Source: Thermodesulfatator sp. (GTDB lineage Bacteria; Desulfobacterota; Dissulfuribacteria; Dissulfuribacterales; QOAL01). From it: a DNA stretch of 15,630 nt. Below the pieces are notes generated by a model, which did not search any database, had not been told where the DNA came from, and saw nothing but the letters and a program-made list of their open reading frames with translations. Positions within the stretch are counted from its first letter, which is position 1, and each line of letters opens with the position of its first letter. The translations under genes and the position numbers were made by a program. Location of the stretch: assembly GCA_003978135.1 (NCBI GenBank), contig QOAL01000080.1:1-15630 (forward strand), written 5' to 3'. This document shows positions 1 through 7,970 of this stretch, one piece after another.

Positions 1-80
1 GCAGCCTGCTGGAGTATGGTCCGCAATATGAAATAAACTGCCCCGAGTATGATCAAAGTGACCAATGTTATTTCTACCAT
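1..80 (-). CDS. small membrane protein, N-terminal part only (runs off the left edge)
   Basis: Reading leftward from an ATG at 80-78 there are 26 open codons before the window ends. They begin MVEITLVTLIILGAVYFILR and form one hydrophobic segment (about residues 4-19) followed by Arg, as in a single-pass protein with a very short outer tail. An AGGAG lies 13 nt upstream (93-97 on the plus strand as CTCCT), which is a rather long spacing. The gene is divergent from rpsB and shares its intergenic region. The opening residues resemble the short FeoB-associated Cys-rich membrane proteins (PF12669), but the diagnostic cysteine tail would lie outside the window, so that identity is a guess. It could equally be any other small membrane protein. 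Confidence 0.4.
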   Translation of the reverse strand, partial: MVEITLVTLIILGAVYFILRTILQQA

Positions 81-274
81 ATTTATCTTATTTCTCCTGT
101 TTGTTGTTTCAAGTTATGGCCTGCCACCTATTTTGTCAATAAAAAGATATCTTGCACGAGCAATTTTTTTCGTTTTTTACCTAGGAACCATTCTCCATGA
201 CCGCTGACATATAAAAAATAAGCATTCATACAGGATTTTAAAGGGCTGGTTGTTTTTTTTACTTCTTTATTCAC

Positions 275-303
275 TTGATTAAAAATCGTTCAAATGTTAA
301 AAA
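275..303 (+). promoter_or_regulatory. candidate sigma-70 promoter for the rpsB operon
   Basis: TTGATT (275-280) is separated by 17 nt from TAAAAA (298-303). TGT directly before the -10 box gives an extended -10 (TGn). Each hexamer matches the consensus at four of six positions. It lies about 120 nt before the rpsB start in the 342-nt divergent gap, the natural place for the promoter of the whole translation/envelope operon. The region is AT-rich, so a chance match is possible. Confidence 0.35.
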
Positions 304-422
304 GACGCGAATTTCGGCACAAAAAACACGCCTTGTCTGCCCGGTGGTGCCGTTTTATCCGGTGAAAGGGTAGTTTGTGTCTTAAAGGCGGAAGATTAAC
401 CACTAAATGGAGGAAGATTTAA
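304..422 (+). promoter_or_regulatory. rpsB leader, possible structured 5' UTR
   Basis: This is the roughly 119-nt stretch between the candidate -10 box and the rpsB ATG. It contains two CCGG tetramers (341-344 and 359-362) that can pair with each other, or alternatively CCC at 340-342 with GGG at 368-370. Upstream is AT-rich sequence, and a strong GGAGG at 409-413 sits 9 nt before the ATG. S2 autoregulates the rpsB-tsf mRNA through its leader in gammaproteobacteria (established). Whether this leader works in the same way is inference. I see no intrinsic terminator in it. The rest of the gap (81-274) holds only AT-rich, T-tract sequence. Confidence 0.25.
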
Positions 423-1256
423 ATGGCTTACGTAACAATGAAACAACTTCTCGAGGCTGGAGTCCATTTCGGGCATCAGACCAGACGATGGAACCCCAAG
501 ATGAAACCCTATATCTTTGGGGCCAGAAACGGCATTTATATCATTGATCTTCAGAAGACGGTCAGGATGTTCAAGGTTGCCTATGAATTTGTTGTTGAAA
601 CCGCAGCGAACGGAGGCAATGTATTATTTGTGGGCACCAAGAAACAGGCCAGGGAATCCATAGAAGAGGAAGCAAGCCGCGCTGGAATGCCATACGTCAA
701 TCACAGATGGCTTGGCGGTATGCTTACCAACTTTCACACAATACAAAAAAGCATAGACAAACTTAAAAAGATAGAATCCATGTTCGAGGATGGCACCATA
801 GAACGCTTCCCCAAAAAGGAGATACTAAAGCTGGAACGCTTGCGTCAGAAGCTTGAGCGCAACCTTGGGGGCATCAAGGATATGGACGGCCTGCCCTCAG
901 CTGTTTACGTAGTAGATGCACGTTATGAACAGATAGCCATCAAGGAGGCCAACAAGCTGGGCATCCCAGTGGTTTCCATTGTGGACACCAATTGTGATCC
1001 TGACGGTATTGACTATATCGTCCCGGGAAACGATGATGCCATAAGGGCGATAAGGCTCCTTACCTCCCTGATTGCCAATGCTGTTATCAAGGGCAGGGAA
1101 ATCCACGAAGAGGCCAGGCAGGCAGAGACGGACAAAGAAGCCCTAGAGGAGGCTGAAGGCCAGGAAGCTGCTGAAGCCGTACCCGATACCCAGGCAGTGC
1201 CTCCTTCCCAGACAACCACACCTGAACAGGCCGAGACCGCCAGGGAATCTGCCTGA
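423..1256 (+). CDS. rpsB: 30S ribosomal protein S2
   Basis: Ribosomal protein S2 is a small-subunit protein on the solvent side, between head and body, required for late 30S assembly and for S1 binding. The 277-residue product opens with the family-typical [20 protein letters not shown], and WLGGMLTNF is at residues 96-104. The core ends near residue 223. It is followed by about 50 residues rich in Glu, Ala, Pro and Thr, so the protein is longer than the usual 240-260 residues. The ATG is preceded by GGAGG (409-413) at 9-nt spacing. It is the first gene of the plus-strand operon and is followed after 126 nt by tsf, the pairing found in most bacteria. Confidence 0.97.
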   Translation: MAYVTMKQLLEAGVHFGHQTRRWNPKMKPYIFGARNGIYIIDLQKTVRMFKVAYEFVVETAANGGNVLFVGTKKQARESIEEEASRAGMPYVNHRWLGGMLTNFHTIQKSIDKLKKIESMFEDGTIERFPKKEILKLERLRQKLERNLGGIKDMDGLPSAVYVVDARYEQIAIKEANKLGIPVVSIVDTNCDPDGIDYIVPGNDDAIRAIRLLTSLIANAVIKGREIHEEARQAETDKEALEEAEGQEAAEAVPDTQAVPPSQTTTPEQAETARESA

Positions 1257-1288
1257 TTTGTGACCAAGGCCTGCTGTGCTGGAAGGTG

Positions 1289-1311
1289 TTTTATCACCCT
1301 TGATGATAAAA
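1289..1311 (+). promoter_or_regulatory. 8-bp stem-loop between rpsB and tsf
   Basis: TTTTATCA (1289-1296) and TGATAAAA (1304-1311) form a perfect 8-bp AT-rich stem with a 7-nt loop. It lies in the 126-nt rpsB-tsf gap. No U-tract follows, so it is not a classic intrinsic terminator. A role as partial attenuator, mRNA-processing site or stabiliser that sets the S2:EF-Ts ratio is inference. The low-GC stem would be weak. Confidence 0.3.
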
Positions 1312-1382
1312 TTCCGCGCCAGGCCTGAAATATCCCTTGGACTAATCCAAATTATAAAGAAAATAACGGAGGAACAGATATT

Positions 1383-1982
1383 ATGGCTGATGTAACTGCT
1401 GCAATGGTCAAGGAACTCAGAGAAAGGACCAATGCCGGCATGATGGACTGTAAAAGGGCCCTGCAGGAGTGTGGCGGCGATATGGACAAGGCTGTGGATT
1501 TTCTCAGACAAAAGGGATTGGCTGTTGCTGCCAAAAGGGCCGGCAGATCCACGTCAGAGGGGGTCATCCAGTGTTATATCCATTCCGGGAACAAACTGGG
1601 CGTCATGGTGGAAGTAAATTGCGAGACGGACTTTGTTGCAAAGACAGACCAGTTTGTGGAATTTGCCAGGAATGTTGCCATGCATATTGCAGCTACAAAT
1701 CCCCTTTGCATCAGGAAGGAGGAAGCGCCTGAGGACGTACTGGCAAAGGAAAGGGAAATATACAAAAAACAGGCACTGGAATCAGGCAAACCGGAGCATA
1801 TTATTGACAAGATAATCCAGGGTCGCATGGATAAATTTTTAAAGGAAATATGCCTCATGGATCAGCCCTATGTAAAGGATCCTGATCTTACAATCCAGGA
1901 CTTGCTCAATGAACTGGTGGCCAAGATGGGAGAAAATATCTCCATCAGGAGATTTGCGAGATTCAAGGTGGGAGAAGAATAG
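1383..1982 (+). CDS. tsf: elongation factor Ts, short form
   Basis: EF-Ts is the guanine-nucleotide exchange factor that releases GDP from EF-Tu in the cytoplasm. The N-terminal UBA-like domain shows [17 protein letters not shown] (residues 11-27). The exchange-active TDFV is at 82-85, within the conserved ETDFVAKTD, where Asp-Phe inserts into EF-Tu. The product has 199 residues, against about 283 in E. coli. It has a single core subdomain, the compact form also known from Thermus and several delta/epsilonproteobacteria, and is not a truncation. The ATG has GGAGG (1368-1372) 10 nt upstream. The pyrH start follows 14 nt after the stop. Confidence 0.97.
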   Translation: MADVTAAMVKELRERTNAGMMDCKRALQECGGDMDKAVDFLRQKGLAVAAKRAGRSTSEGVIQCYIHSGNKLGVMVEVNCETDFVAKTDQFVEFARNVAMHIAATNPLCIRKEEAPEDVLAKEREIYKKQALESGKPEHIIDKIIQGRMDKFLKEICLMDQPYVKDPDLTIQDLLNELVAKMGENISIRRFARFKVGEE

Positions 1983-1996
1983 AAAGATTCGAATCA

Positions 1997-2734
1997 GTGG
2001 CTTCCAGGGAAGATAAAAAATCTCCTGTGTACTCACGGGTGCTCATTAAGCTCAGCGGGGAGGCCCTCATGGGTGATCAGCCCTATGGTATCTCTCCTGA
2101 ATTTCTGTCTGTAGTTGCAGGCCAGATTCGCAAGGCCCGGAAACAAGGTGCTGAAATCGGCATGGTTGTGGGCGGCGGCAATATATTCAGGGGGGTATCA
2201 GGGGCTGCCCATGGCATGGATCGGGCCATGGCTGACCAGATGGGCATGCTGGCAACAGTGATGAACGCCCTTGCCCTTCAGGATGCACTGGAGAGGCAGG
2301 GCGTACCCTGCAGGGTTCTTTCAGCCATAGAGGTGGGCCGGATGGCAGAACCCTTTGTGAGAGGCAGGGCGCTTAAACATCTAAGGAAAAAGCGCATCGT
2401 CATTTTTGCTGCAGGCACAGGAAATCCCTTTTTTACTACGGATACCGCAGCCACCCTTAGAGCCCTTGAAACAGGTGCTGATATTCTTTTCAAGGCCACC
2501 AGGGTTGATGGTGTCTATGACAGGGATCCTTACAAATTCAAGGATGCCAAACTGTATCCAAGTCTAACCTGCAGCGAAATACTGGAAAAGGAACTCCGGG
2601 TAATGGATGCCGCAGCAATTTCTCTTGCCAGGGATGCCGGACTTCCTGTAATGGTGTTCAACATGCTGAAGGACAACAACATTCAGGACGCCATATCCGG
2701 AAAACCGATAGGAACAATCATCAAGCCGGAGTAA
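1997..2734 (+). CDS. pyrH: UMP kinase
   Basis: Bacterial UMP kinase phosphorylates UMP to UDP with ATP in pyrimidine nucleotide synthesis. It is a hexameric amino-acid-kinase-fold enzyme with allosteric GTP/UTP control. Visible motifs are the phosphate-binding KLSGEAL (residues 18-24), GGGNIFRG (59-66), DRAMADQMGMLATVMNALAL (75-94), the GTGNPFFTTDTAA segment and TRVDGVYDRDP. The start is GTG at 1997, 14 nt after tsf, with no good ribosome-binding site. A second in-frame GTG at 2027 would give MYSRVLIKLSGEAL, closer to the usual UMPK amino terminus, so the true start is uncertain by ten codons. Length (245 or 235 residues) fits the family. Confidence 0.96.
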   Translation: MASREDKKSPVYSRVLIKLSGEALMGDQPYGISPEFLSVVAGQIRKARKQGAEIGMVVGGGNIFRGVSGAAHGMDRAMADQMGMLATVMNALALQDALERQGVPCRVLSAIEVGRMAEPFVRGRALKHLRKKRIVIFAAGTGNPFFTTDTAATLRALETGADILFKATRVDGVYDRDPYKFKDAKLYPSLTCSEILEKELRVMDAAAISLARDAGLPVMVFNMLKDNNIQDAISGKPIGTIIKPE

Positions 2735-2823
2735 TTTTTCCTCTCTGGTTAGTGCATCAATGGGCGCTTTCTGTTATTTTTCCAGGTCAAATCGTGACAT
2801 CATGGTGAGCAAGGAGGTTCAAG

Positions 2824-3381
2824 GTGAAGAACAAGGTAATTGGTGAAACCGAAAAGAAAATGGGCAAGGCCATCAATGCCTTTGAGCGGGATCTTGCCCA
2901 TGTGAGAACCGGTCGTGCTTCAGCCGCCCTTTTAGAAGGCATCACCGTGGATTATTACGGAAGCCAGATGCCCCTTAATCAGGTCGCTTCTATTGCTGTT
3001 CCTGAAAGCAGGCTTCTTACTGTTCAGCCATGGGACAACAATATCCTTGCTGAAATCGAAAAGGCCATTCTGTCATCGGATCTCGGGCTTACTCCAAATA
3101 ACGATGGAAAGATTATCAGGGTCAGCATTCCTCCTCTCACTGAAGAACGGAGAAAAGAACTCGTAAAGATTGTCAAGAAAATGGCAGAAGATTCCAGGGT
3201 TGCGGTAAGAAACTGCAGACGGGACGCTATTGACAAACTCAAGACCCAGAAGAAAGATAAGGAGATATCCGAAGACGAGATGTACAGGCTACAGGATGAG
3301 GTACAGAAACTCACAGACAGGTACATCAAAAAGATTGAGGAGATTCTCCAGGAAAAAGAAAGGGAGATAATGGAATTCTAG
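2824..3381 (+). CDS. frr: ribosome recycling factor
   Basis: RRF splits the post-termination ribosome together with EF-G. The 185-residue length is exactly the family size. Conserved elements include HVRTGRASAALLEGITVDYYG near residues 26-46, the following SQMPLNQVASIAVPESR, and IRVSIPPLTEERRKELVK at the hinge before the second long helix of domain I. The carboxy end is the expected Lys/Glu-rich three-helix bundle. The start is GTG with a strong AAGGAGG (2811-2817) 6 nt upstream. It follows pyrH after 89 nt containing no obvious signal. The pyrH-frr pairing is near-universal. Confidence 0.97.
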   Translation: MKNKVIGETEKKMGKAINAFERDLAHVRTGRASAALLEGITVDYYGSQMPLNQVASIAVPESRLLTVQPWDNNILAEIEKAILSSDLGLTPNNDGKIIRVSIPPLTEERRKELVKIVKKMAEDSRVAVRNCRRDAIDKLKTQKKDKEISEDEMYRLQDEVQKLTDRYIKKIEEILQEKEREIMEF

Positions 3382-3392
3382 GGATCCTTCAA

Positions 3393-4160
3393 GTGGCGGA
3401 AAAATCCAACATAACAACACTCAAGCCTCTGCCTCGCCATGTAGCCATCATAATGGATGGAAATGGCAGGTGGGCCAGGCGCAGGTTCATGCCCAGGATC
3501 ATGGGCCACAGACAGGGTGCAGTGGCCGTCAAGGAAATAGTCACTGCTGCCAGGGAGCTTAATATACCCTATCTCACCCTTTATGCATTTTCCAAGGAGA
3601 ACTGGTCAAGGCCTGCTGAGGAAGTCGAGGGATTAATGGATCTCCTTTTCGAATACCTCCAGAAAGAGATTGACGAACTCCTGGGAAAACGGATCAGGCT
3701 GCGAGCTATCGGAGAAATAGAAGCTCTTCCGGAAAGGGTCTATAATCTCCTGATGGAGACCATGGAAAAGACCTCAAAGAACTATGAGATGCAACTGATC
3801 CTTGCCCTGAGCTACGGCGGAAGAAGCGAGATAATAGAGGCGGCAAAAAAATTTGCCAGAAGATGCATGGCAGGAGATATGGACCCTGAAGAACTGGACG
3901 AGTCCTCATTCCGTTCGTTTCTGTATGCCGGAGATATACCGGATCCGGATCTCATTATCAGGACCAGTGGCGAAAAAAGACTGAGTAACTTCCTGTTATT
4001 TCAGGCCGCCTATTCAGAGCTCTATATTACCTCAACCCTGTGGCCGGATTTTAACAAAAAAGAATTCATCAAGGCCCTTAACGACTACAGGCGCAGGGAA
4101 CGCCGGTTTGGCATGACCAGTGAACAGATACTCCTGAGATGCACAAGCAGCGAGTCCTGA
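3393..4160 (+). CDS. uppS: undecaprenyl diphosphate synthase (cis-prenyltransferase)
   Basis: This enzyme condenses isopentenyl diphosphate onto farnesyl diphosphate to make the C55 lipid carrier for peptidoglycan and O-antigen. The signature IIMDGNGRWARRR gives catalytic Asp22 and the diphosphate-binding GNGRW (23-27). His39 (GHRQG), SKENW (67-71) and the carboxy-terminal IIRTSGEKRLSNFL/YSELYIT with Arg190, Arg196 and Glu209 complete the active site. The product is 255 residues, the normal size. The start is GTG, 11 nt after frr, with an AGGGAT 8 nt or so upstream. The end overlaps cdsA by 22 nt, suggesting translational coupling. Confidence 0.96.
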   Translation: MAEKSNITTLKPLPRHVAIIMDGNGRWARRRFMPRIMGHRQGAVAVKEIVTAARELNIPYLTLYAFSKENWSRPAEEVEGLMDLLFEYLQKEIDELLGKRIRLRAIGEIEALPERVYNLLMETMEKTSKNYEMQLILALSYGGRSEIIEAAKKFARRCMAGDMDPEELDESSFRSFLYAGDIPDPDLIIRTSGEKRLSNFLLFQAAYSELYITSTLWPDFNKKEFIKALNDYRRRERRFGMTSEQILLRCTSSES

Positions 4161-4954
4161 CAGGGCTAATCCTGGGTTCTGTAGTCCTGGCCGGACTGTT
4201 ATGGGGTGGCAGGCCCTTTTTTAATTCATTGGCCTTTGCAGTAAGTTTTTTTTGTCTGTATGAATATTTCTCCATGACCTTTGAAAAATCCCCTGCTTTC
4301 CAGGTGGCGGGGATTGCCCTTGGTCTTGTCCCTGTACTTTTTTCCATGTTTCATCCCGGCAACTGGAATATTCTCCTTGGCATATTTCTTATTTTTGTGG
4401 CAGGGATTATCATGTTTCTGTTCAGCTACGGGCGCCACGAAAACCCGTTTACAGAAATGGCAGTGTTCGTTTTCGGAGCCACCTATATAGGTTTATGTGC
4501 CAGTCTGATAGTTCTGATTCACGCCATGCCCTGCGGAAACCTGTGGATAATATTTCTTCTGGCAGTGGTTGCTGCTGCAGATACCGGTGCCTTTTACGTG
4601 GGTTCTATCATTGGCAGAAGAAAGCTTTGCCCTTCCATCAGCAAGGGCAAGACTGTGGAAGGAGCTGCAGGCGGTCTTGCAGCCAGTGCCCTAACCGCCC
4701 TTATCTGCTGGCTGATATTCATGAGATCTTCTGATCCCACCCTTTTGGCTGCTGCTGCTGTACTCCTGGGGCTGGCCAGTCAGGCAGGAGACCTTACAGA
4801 ATCCATTATAAAGAGGGCCTTTAACAGGAAGGATTCCGGCCGCATGCTTCCAGGGCACGGAGGAGTCTTTGACAGGGTTGACGGATTGCTGCTGGCAGGT
4901 CCTGTTCTCTTCTGGATACTTTATTTTTCAAAGGGTCACTGCAGCCTTGGGTAA
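4139..4954 (+). CDS. cdsA: phosphatidate cytidylyltransferase (CDP-diacylglycerol synthase)
   Basis: CdsA is an inner-membrane enzyme that makes CDP-diacylglycerol from phosphatidate and CTP, the branch point of phospholipid synthesis. The 271-residue product is strongly hydrophobic, with multiple membrane segments throughout. The carboxy-terminal family signature spans residues 222-248: S-I-I-K-R, then K-D-S-G-R-M-L-P, then G-H-G-G-V-F-D-R-V-D, carrying the metal-binding Asp residues. ATG 4139 lies inside the last codons of uppS, and no stronger start is visible downstream before the first membrane helix. It is part of the conserved uppS-cdsA-dxr-rseP series. Confidence 0.95.
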   Translation: MHKQRVLTGLILGSVVLAGLLWGGRPFFNSLAFAVSFFCLYEYFSMTFEKSPAFQVAGIALGLVPVLFSMFHPGNWNILLGIFLIFVAGIIMFLFSYGRHENPFTEMAVFVFGATYIGLCASLIVLIHAMPCGNLWIIFLLAVVAAADTGAFYVGSIIGRRKLCPSISKGKTVEGAAGGLAASALTALICWLIFMRSSDPTLLAAAAVLLGLASQAGDLTESIIKRAFNRKDSGRMLPGHGGVFDRVDGLLLAGPVLFWILYFSKGHCSLG

Positions 4955-4999
4955 CTAAGGTCCGAATTTAAAAGATATTCCAGTCAGGATAAAAAAACT

Positions 5000-6175
5000 A
5001 TGTCATCCAGACCAAAACAAATAGCTGTCCTTGGCTCCACTGGTTCCATAGGACAAAGCGTTATGGACATTGTCCGGAAATCCAGGGGAAGCCTGAAAAT
5101 AGTCGGGCTGGCAGCAGGGAGAAATATTGACCTTCTGGCGAGCCAGATAGACGAATTCAAGCCTTCCATGGCTGCGGTTTTTTCCCAGGAACTTGCAGAA
5201 GACCTGGAGTCAAAAATCAGCTCAAATACAATGATTCTCTTTGGCAAAAAGGGTTACAATATCATTGCTGCCATGGAAAAGGCACAGCTCGTGGTTTCAG
5301 CCATGGTTGGAGCCGCCGGACTTATCCCTACACTAACAGCCATTGAGGCAGGGAAGGATGTTGCCCTTGCCAACAAGGAAACCCTGGTAGCAGCAGGCGA
5401 ACTTGTGACCAGTCTTGTTAGAAAAAAGGGGGTAAGGCTGCTGCCCATTGACAGCGAGCATTCTGCAATTTTTCAATGCCTTCAAGGCTATAAACAAAAC
5501 CAGGTCAAGAAAATCATACTCACTGCTTCCGGTGGACCTTTCCGGCAGAAGAAGGCCTCAGAATTAAGCGCAATTACCCCTGAAGAGGCTGTGGCCCATC
5601 CTAACTGGTCCATGGGTGCAAAGATCTCCGTGGATTCTTCTACTCTCATGAACAAGGGCCTAGAGGTCATTGAGGCCCACTGGCTCTTCGACATACCACC
5701 AGAAAGAATACAGGTGGTGGTACATCCCCAGAGCATCATCCACTCCATGGTGGAATTCAAGGATGGCTCCATCCTTGCACAGCTGGGAATGCCTGATATG
5801 AGGGTTCCGATTTCCTATGCCCTCATGTGGCCTGAACGCATGGACCTGGACCTGCCCACCCTGGACATCTTTCAATGCGGTCCCCTGACATTTGAGAAAC
5901 CCCGCATACAGGAATTCCCGTGCCTTGGCCTGGCCTTTGAGGCCTTGAAGACAGGTGGTACTGCGCCGACTGTCCTCAATGCAGCCAACGAGGTGGCTGT
6001 TGAGGCATTTCTCAGTAAGCGCATATCCTTCCTGGACATACCAAAACTAATCTCAGGTGTTCTGCACGAAATCGGAGGAGAAGAGATGAAAAGCCTAGAT
6101 GATGTCCTCCGGGCAGATGCCTTGGCAAGACTCAAGGCAGAAACCGGTGTTGAACAGATAGAGGCAAAGGCATAG
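5000..6175 (+). CDS. dxr: 1-deoxy-D-xylulose 5-phosphate reductoisomerase
   Basis: DXR (IspC) converts DXP to 2-C-methyl-D-erythritol 4-phosphate with NADPH, the committed step of the MEP isoprenoid pathway, and is the target of fosmidomycin. The NADPH-binding GSTGSIGQS is at residues 12-20 and LANKETLV at 123-130. The metal ligands are Asp151, Glu153 (in IDSEHSA) and Glu222 (in NKGLEVIEA). SGGPFR and HPNWSMGAKISVDSSTLMNK are intact, and the substrate-lid region follows at VVHPQSIIHSM. The 391 residues are normal length. ATG 5000 is preceded by a weak TCAGGAT. The stop codon abuts the rseP ATG with no spacing. Its product feeds the uppS pathway upstream in the same operon. Confidence 0.97.
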   Translation: MSSRPKQIAVLGSTGSIGQSVMDIVRKSRGSLKIVGLAAGRNIDLLASQIDEFKPSMAAVFSQELAEDLESKISSNTMILFGKKGYNIIAAMEKAQLVVSAMVGAAGLIPTLTAIEAGKDVALANKETLVAAGELVTSLVRKKGVRLLPIDSEHSAIFQCLQGYKQNQVKKIILTASGGPFRQKKASELSAITPEEAVAHPNWSMGAKISVDSSTLMNKGLEVIEAHWLFDIPPERIQVVVHPQSIIHSMVEFKDGSILAQLGMPDMRVPISYALMWPERMDLDLPTLDIFQCGPLTFEKPRIQEFPCLGLAFEALKTGGTAPTVLNAANEVAVEAFLSKRISFLDIPKLISGVLHEIGGEEMKSLDDVLRADALARLKAETGVEQIEAKA

Positions 6176-7261
6176 ATGACTACCTTCTGGTCTTTTCTTC
6201 TGGTCTTGAGCGGCCTTATTTTTTTTCATGAACTGGGGCATTTCGTTGTGGCCCGTGGCCTTGGCATCAGGGTTCTGAAATTTTCCATAGGGTTTGGCCC
6301 CAGGATATGGGGCATTATAAAAAACGGCACTGATTACTGCATTTCAGCCGTACCCCTGGGCGGGTTTGTAAAGATGCTGGGGGAACAACCCAATGAGGAC
6401 ATAGCCCCTGAAGATAAGCCATATTCCTTTGCTCACAGGCCTGTTTACCAGCGTGCAATGGTAGTGGCAGCCGGTCCTTTTGCAAATTTCCTCCTGGCCC
6501 AGCTCATATTCTTTTTCATCTTTCTCTTTTACGGAAATCCCGTTCTTCTGCCTGAAATAGGAAATGTGAAGCCGGATTCTCCAGCCCAGAAGGCCGGCAT
6601 AAAAAAGGGGGATGTCTTTGTATCCGTAAACGGCAAGCCAGTAAGCAATTGGGATGACGTGTCACAATATATTGGCCACAGTCATGGCGAACCCATTGAA
6701 CTAACCATAAAAAGGGGCAGTCAGGAACTCAAATTGACTGTTACCCCTCAGGTTACGACTGTTAAAAATATCTTTGGGGAGGAGATCAAAAGACCCCTGA
6801 TAGGAATCACTGCAGCTGGAAAGCTTCGCATTGAGAAAGTCAATCCAATTATTGCACTCAAGCTCTCTGTAGAACGTACATGGGAGCTGACCAAGCTCAC
6901 ATGGCAGGGTTTCGTAAAAATAATCGAACGCGTGGTGCCCCTGTCTGCCCTTGGTGGCCCCATTATGATAGCACAAATGGCCGGACAGCAGGCTGAGCAG
7001 GGCATGTTGAATCTTTTCTATTTCATGGCGCTCTTGAGCATCAACCTAGGGCTTTTGAATCTGCTTCCGATTCCTGTGCTGGATGGGGGACATTTGTTCT
7101 TTTTTACCATAGAGGCCGTTATTGGGCGCCCATTGACTGCTAAACAGATGCAGATAGCACAACAGGTGGGACTTCTTCTACTGGGTTCTCTAATGCTCCT
7201 GGTTTTTTACAATGACATAGCCAGGCTTCTGGGCCTGATTCCGTCCCTGCCCCAACCCTGA
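6176..7261 (+). CDS. rseP: RIP metalloprotease RseP (site-2 protease family)
   Basis: This is an intramembrane zinc protease that in E. coli cleaves the anti-sigma factor RseA and clears signal-peptide remnants. The zinc motif HELGH is at residues 18-22 within the first membrane helix. A further membrane segment is at about 95-118. One periplasmic PDZ domain spans about 123-195 (PDSPAQKAGIKKGD, then VNGKPV). LDG at 302-304 supplies the third zinc ligand, Asp303, and a last helix lies near 331-350. With 361 residues and one PDZ domain it is the short form; the E. coli protein has two PDZ domains and about 450 residues. It starts directly at the dxr stop codon. The substrate here is unknown, and no rseA or rpoE is in the window. 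Confidence 0.95.
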   Translation: MTTFWSFLLVLSGLIFFHELGHFVVARGLGIRVLKFSIGFGPRIWGIIKNGTDYCISAVPLGGFVKMLGEQPNEDIAPEDKPYSFAHRPVYQRAMVVAAGPFANFLLAQLIFFFIFLFYGNPVLLPEIGNVKPDSPAQKAGIKKGDVFVSVNGKPVSNWDDVSQYIGHSHGEPIELTIKRGSQELKLTVTPQVTTVKNIFGEEIKRPLIGITAAGKLRIEKVNPIIALKLSVERTWELTKLTWQGFVKIIERVVPLSALGGPIMIAQMAGQQAEQGMLNLFYFMALLSINLGLLNLLPIPVLDGGHLFFFTIEAVIGRPLTAKQMQIAQQVGLLLLGSLMLLVFYNDIARLLGLIPSLPQP

Positions 7262-7265
7262 CATC

Positions 7266-7970
7266 ATGCTGATCCTAGCCATAGAGACCTCATGCATGTC
7301 CGGGGGGGCTTCTATCACTTCGTCAGGTACCGTGCTGGGAGAGATCACCTTCAAAAGCAGGAAGACCTATTCCAGACGGCTTACTGCCAGCATTCTTTAT
7401 CTCATGAAGGAACTGGACCTAACATGGGACGACCTGGATCTCATAGCCACGGGCCTTGGGCCTGGAAGCTTTACGGGCCTTAGAATTGGACTGGCCACTT
7501 CCAAGGGCTTTGCCCTGGCCCATTCCCTGGACCTGCTGGGAGTACCCACCCTGGACACAATTGCAGAAAATGCGGTTTTGGAAGATCAAAGGCTTATCTG
7601 TCCCTTGATGGATGCAAGGCGCAGCCAGGTCTATGCCAGCCTCTACCAGCCGGAATTTCCCAACGGCCCCAAAAGGATACTTGACTATCTTGCCGTACCT
7701 CCACAAGAGTTGGGAAAAATACTGCCAAAGGAAAATGACATACTGTTTCTTGGCGATGGAATCAGTTGTTACAGGACATTGCTCCAAGATATCTTTAAAA
7801 AACGGGCGGCATTTGCCCCGTCCTGTCTTTGGTATCCGAAACCATCTGCAACAGGACTTCTGGCAGAAAGAATGGTTATGGAAAAAGGTGAAAGGCCGGC
7901 AGATCCTGCCCTCATCATGCCGCTTTACTGCCGCCTGTCAGAGGCCGAGGAAAATAAGCTCAAGAAATGA
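7266..7970 (+). CDS. tsaB: tRNA N6-threonylcarbamoyladenosine biosynthesis protein TsaB
   Basis: TsaB is the ASKHA-fold partner of TsaD. The TsaB-TsaD-TsaE assembly transfers threonylcarbamoyl to A37 of ANN-decoding tRNAs. The product has 234 residues. The amino terminus MLILAIETSC is the first ASKHA strand. The hallmark GLGPGSFTGLRIGLATSKG is at 63-81, and MDARRSQVYASLY follows further on. The 4-nt gap after rseP holds no ribosome-binding site, so translation is probably coupled to rseP. The stop overlaps the sfsA start (ATGA, 7967-7970). TsaD and TsaE are not encoded in the window. There is no fused RimI acetyltransferase domain. Confidence 0.93.
   Translation: MLILAIETSCMSGGASITSSGTVLGEITFKSRKTYSRRLTASILYLMKELDLTWDDLDLIATGLGPGSFTGLRIGLATSKGFALAHSLDLLGVPTLDTIAENAVLEDQRLICPLMDARRSQVYASLYQPEFPNGPKRILDYLAVPPQELGKILPKENDILFLGDGISCYRTLLQDIFKKRAAFAPSCLWYPKPSATGLLAERMVMEKGERPADPALIMPLYCRLSEAEENKLKK

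Noticed and set aside
152..170. TTGC-acga-GCAA followed by seven Ts, terminator-like on the plus strand
   Set aside because: The stem is only 4 bp and there is no plus-strand gene upstream of it in the window. It sits in a generally T-rich tract.
1261..1330. Two AGGCCTG copies flanking the rpsB-tsf gap as a direct or inverted repeat
   Set aside because: AGGCCT is a 6-nt palindrome that recurs by chance. The copies are about 50 nt apart and show no extended homology.
897..1511. Minus-strand open frames within and across rpsB and tsf
   Set aside because: They overlap unmistakable ribosomal protein and EF-Ts coding sequence and have no family resemblance.
4740..4765. GCTGCTGCTGCTG-like trinucleotide run in cdsA
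   Set aside because: It encodes a short Ala run inside a membrane segment of CdsA, which is ordinary for this protein, and is not a notable repeat.
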